From Nocardioides astragali (GTDB lineage Bacteria > Actinomycetota > Actinomycetes > Propionibacteriales > Nocardioidaceae), in NCBI RefSeq assembly GCF_024436375.1, contig NZ_JAFMZM010000006.1, positions 186,001 through 250,000 on the forward strand: a DNA stretch of 64,000 bases, written 5' to 3'. The notes beneath the pieces are model-generated. The model did not search any database, had not been told where the DNA came from, and was given only the letters and a program-made list of their open reading frames with translations. Position 1 is the stretch's first letter. Every line of letters begins with the position of its first letter. Both the position numbers and the translations under genes were made by a program. Below are positions 63,600 to 64,000 of this stretch, one piece after another.

Positions 63600-64000
63600 G
63601 TGCTGCGCGCCCACACCGTCGACGACGTACGCCGTGCGGAGCAGGCCGCGATGTCGGCCCTGCCCGACGGTGCGCTGATGCAGCAGGCCGCGGCCGGCCT
63701 GGCCGCTGCCGTGGTCGACCTCCTCGGCGGGGCCTACGGCCGGCGCGTGGTGCTGCTCGTGGGCCCGGGCGACAACGGAGGCGACGCGCTCTGGGCCGGC
63801 GCGCGGCTGGCCGGTCGGGGAGCGCGGGTCGAGGCCGTGCTGCTCGCGGACCGTGTCCACGAGGCGGGGCTGTCTGCGCTCCGCGCCGCGGGCGGGCGAG
63901 CCAGCCGTGACGTCGGCGACGTCGACCCGGCCCCCGACCTGGTGGTGGACGGCATCGTGGGCATCGGCGGCCGTCCCGGGCTTCGTCCCGACGCCGTCGC
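63600..64000 (+). CDS. nnr: NAD(P)HX epimerase/dehydratase, 5' part
   Basis: The last 401 bases code for the N-terminal YjeF domain of a bifunctional NAD(P)HX repair enzyme. RAHTVDDVRRAEQAAMSAL and VGPGDNGGDALWAGARL are diagnostic. GTG 63600 is 6 bases after the acpS stop. The gene runs off the right edge; a full-length actinobacterial protein would continue into an ADP-dependent dehydratase domain. Confidence 0.9.
   Translation, partial: MLRAHTVDDVRRAEQAAMSALPDGALMQQAAAGLAAAVVDLLGGAYGRRVVLLVGPGDNGGDALWAGARLAGRGARVEAVLLADRVHEAGLSALRAAGGRASRDVGDVDPAPDLVVDGIVGIGGRPGLRPDAV

Overview
The window is very GC-rich DNA. It has many GTG starts, ATGA/GTGA stop-start overlaps and the actinobacterial S10-spc-alpha ribosomal gene order. 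Protein details (zinc-type S14 of 61 residues, S9 with an acidic N-terminal tail, the rplM-rpsI-glmM-coaA-glmS-acpS-nnr order) suggest a high-GC actinobacterium, most likely Nocardioides or a close relative. That placement is my inference from gene order and protein resemblance; no database was searched.

Layout. 1-3714: the end of a class III aminotransferase, trmB, two small minus-strand genes and a lipoprotein hydrolase. 3715-14000: S10 leader, then rpsJ-rplC-rplD-rplW-rplB-rpsS-rplV-rpsC-rplP-rpmC-rpsQ and rplN-rplX-rplE-rpsZ-rpsH-rplF-rplR-rpsE-rpmD-rplO. 14190-16894: secY-adk-map. 16895-31921: a 15-kb block lying between map and infA, which are normally close together. It holds a TerC manganese exporter behind a yybP-ykoY (Mn2+) riboswitch, then a divergent cluster: a membrane Ser/Thr kinase and an FHA protein leftward, and a 2087-residue Ig-like/FN3 surface protein, MoxR ATPase, DUF58 protein and TgpA-type transglutaminase-like membrane protein rightward. 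31922-36040: the alpha operon (infA-rpmJ-rpsM-rpsK-rpsD-rpoA-rplQ), with strong hairpins between several of its genes.

36119-54181 is a mixed accessory region. It holds a ketopantoate reductase-like enzyme, an ArsR/SRPBCC/TIGR03086 operon with paired operators, truA, a methyltransferase, a sortase, a P450, an aldo-keto reductase, a CoA-disulfide-reductase-like flavoprotein and a non-canonical Nramp transporter behind a DasR-like palindrome. It also holds a frameshifted DUF222-HNH gene, an internally deleted acetyltransferase, an ABC-F ATPase, a tandem GNAT protein, a deaminase and an HtrA protease. 54191-64000 is housekeeping: gltA, rplM-rpsI, glmM, a frameshifted second tandem GNAT, an HxlR/NAD(P)-binding pair, coaA, glmS, acpS and the start of nnr.

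How it works together. Most of the window makes ribosomes, exports proteins (SecY, Map) and supplies cell-wall amino sugars (GlmM, GlmS) and cofactors (CoaA, AcpS). The most unusual module is the kinase/FHA/giant FN3 protein/MoxR/DUF58/TgpA cluster. It resembles the PFNA cluster described in bifidobacteria and would link an outside signal to phosphorylation-dependent assembly of a surface fibre. Its transglutaminase-like domain appears to have lost all three catalytic residues, so a scaffold or binding role is more likely than cross-linking. Regulatory signals visible directly include the Mn2+ riboswitch, the ArsR operators, the DasR-like site and structured leaders at rpsJ, infA and rpoA.
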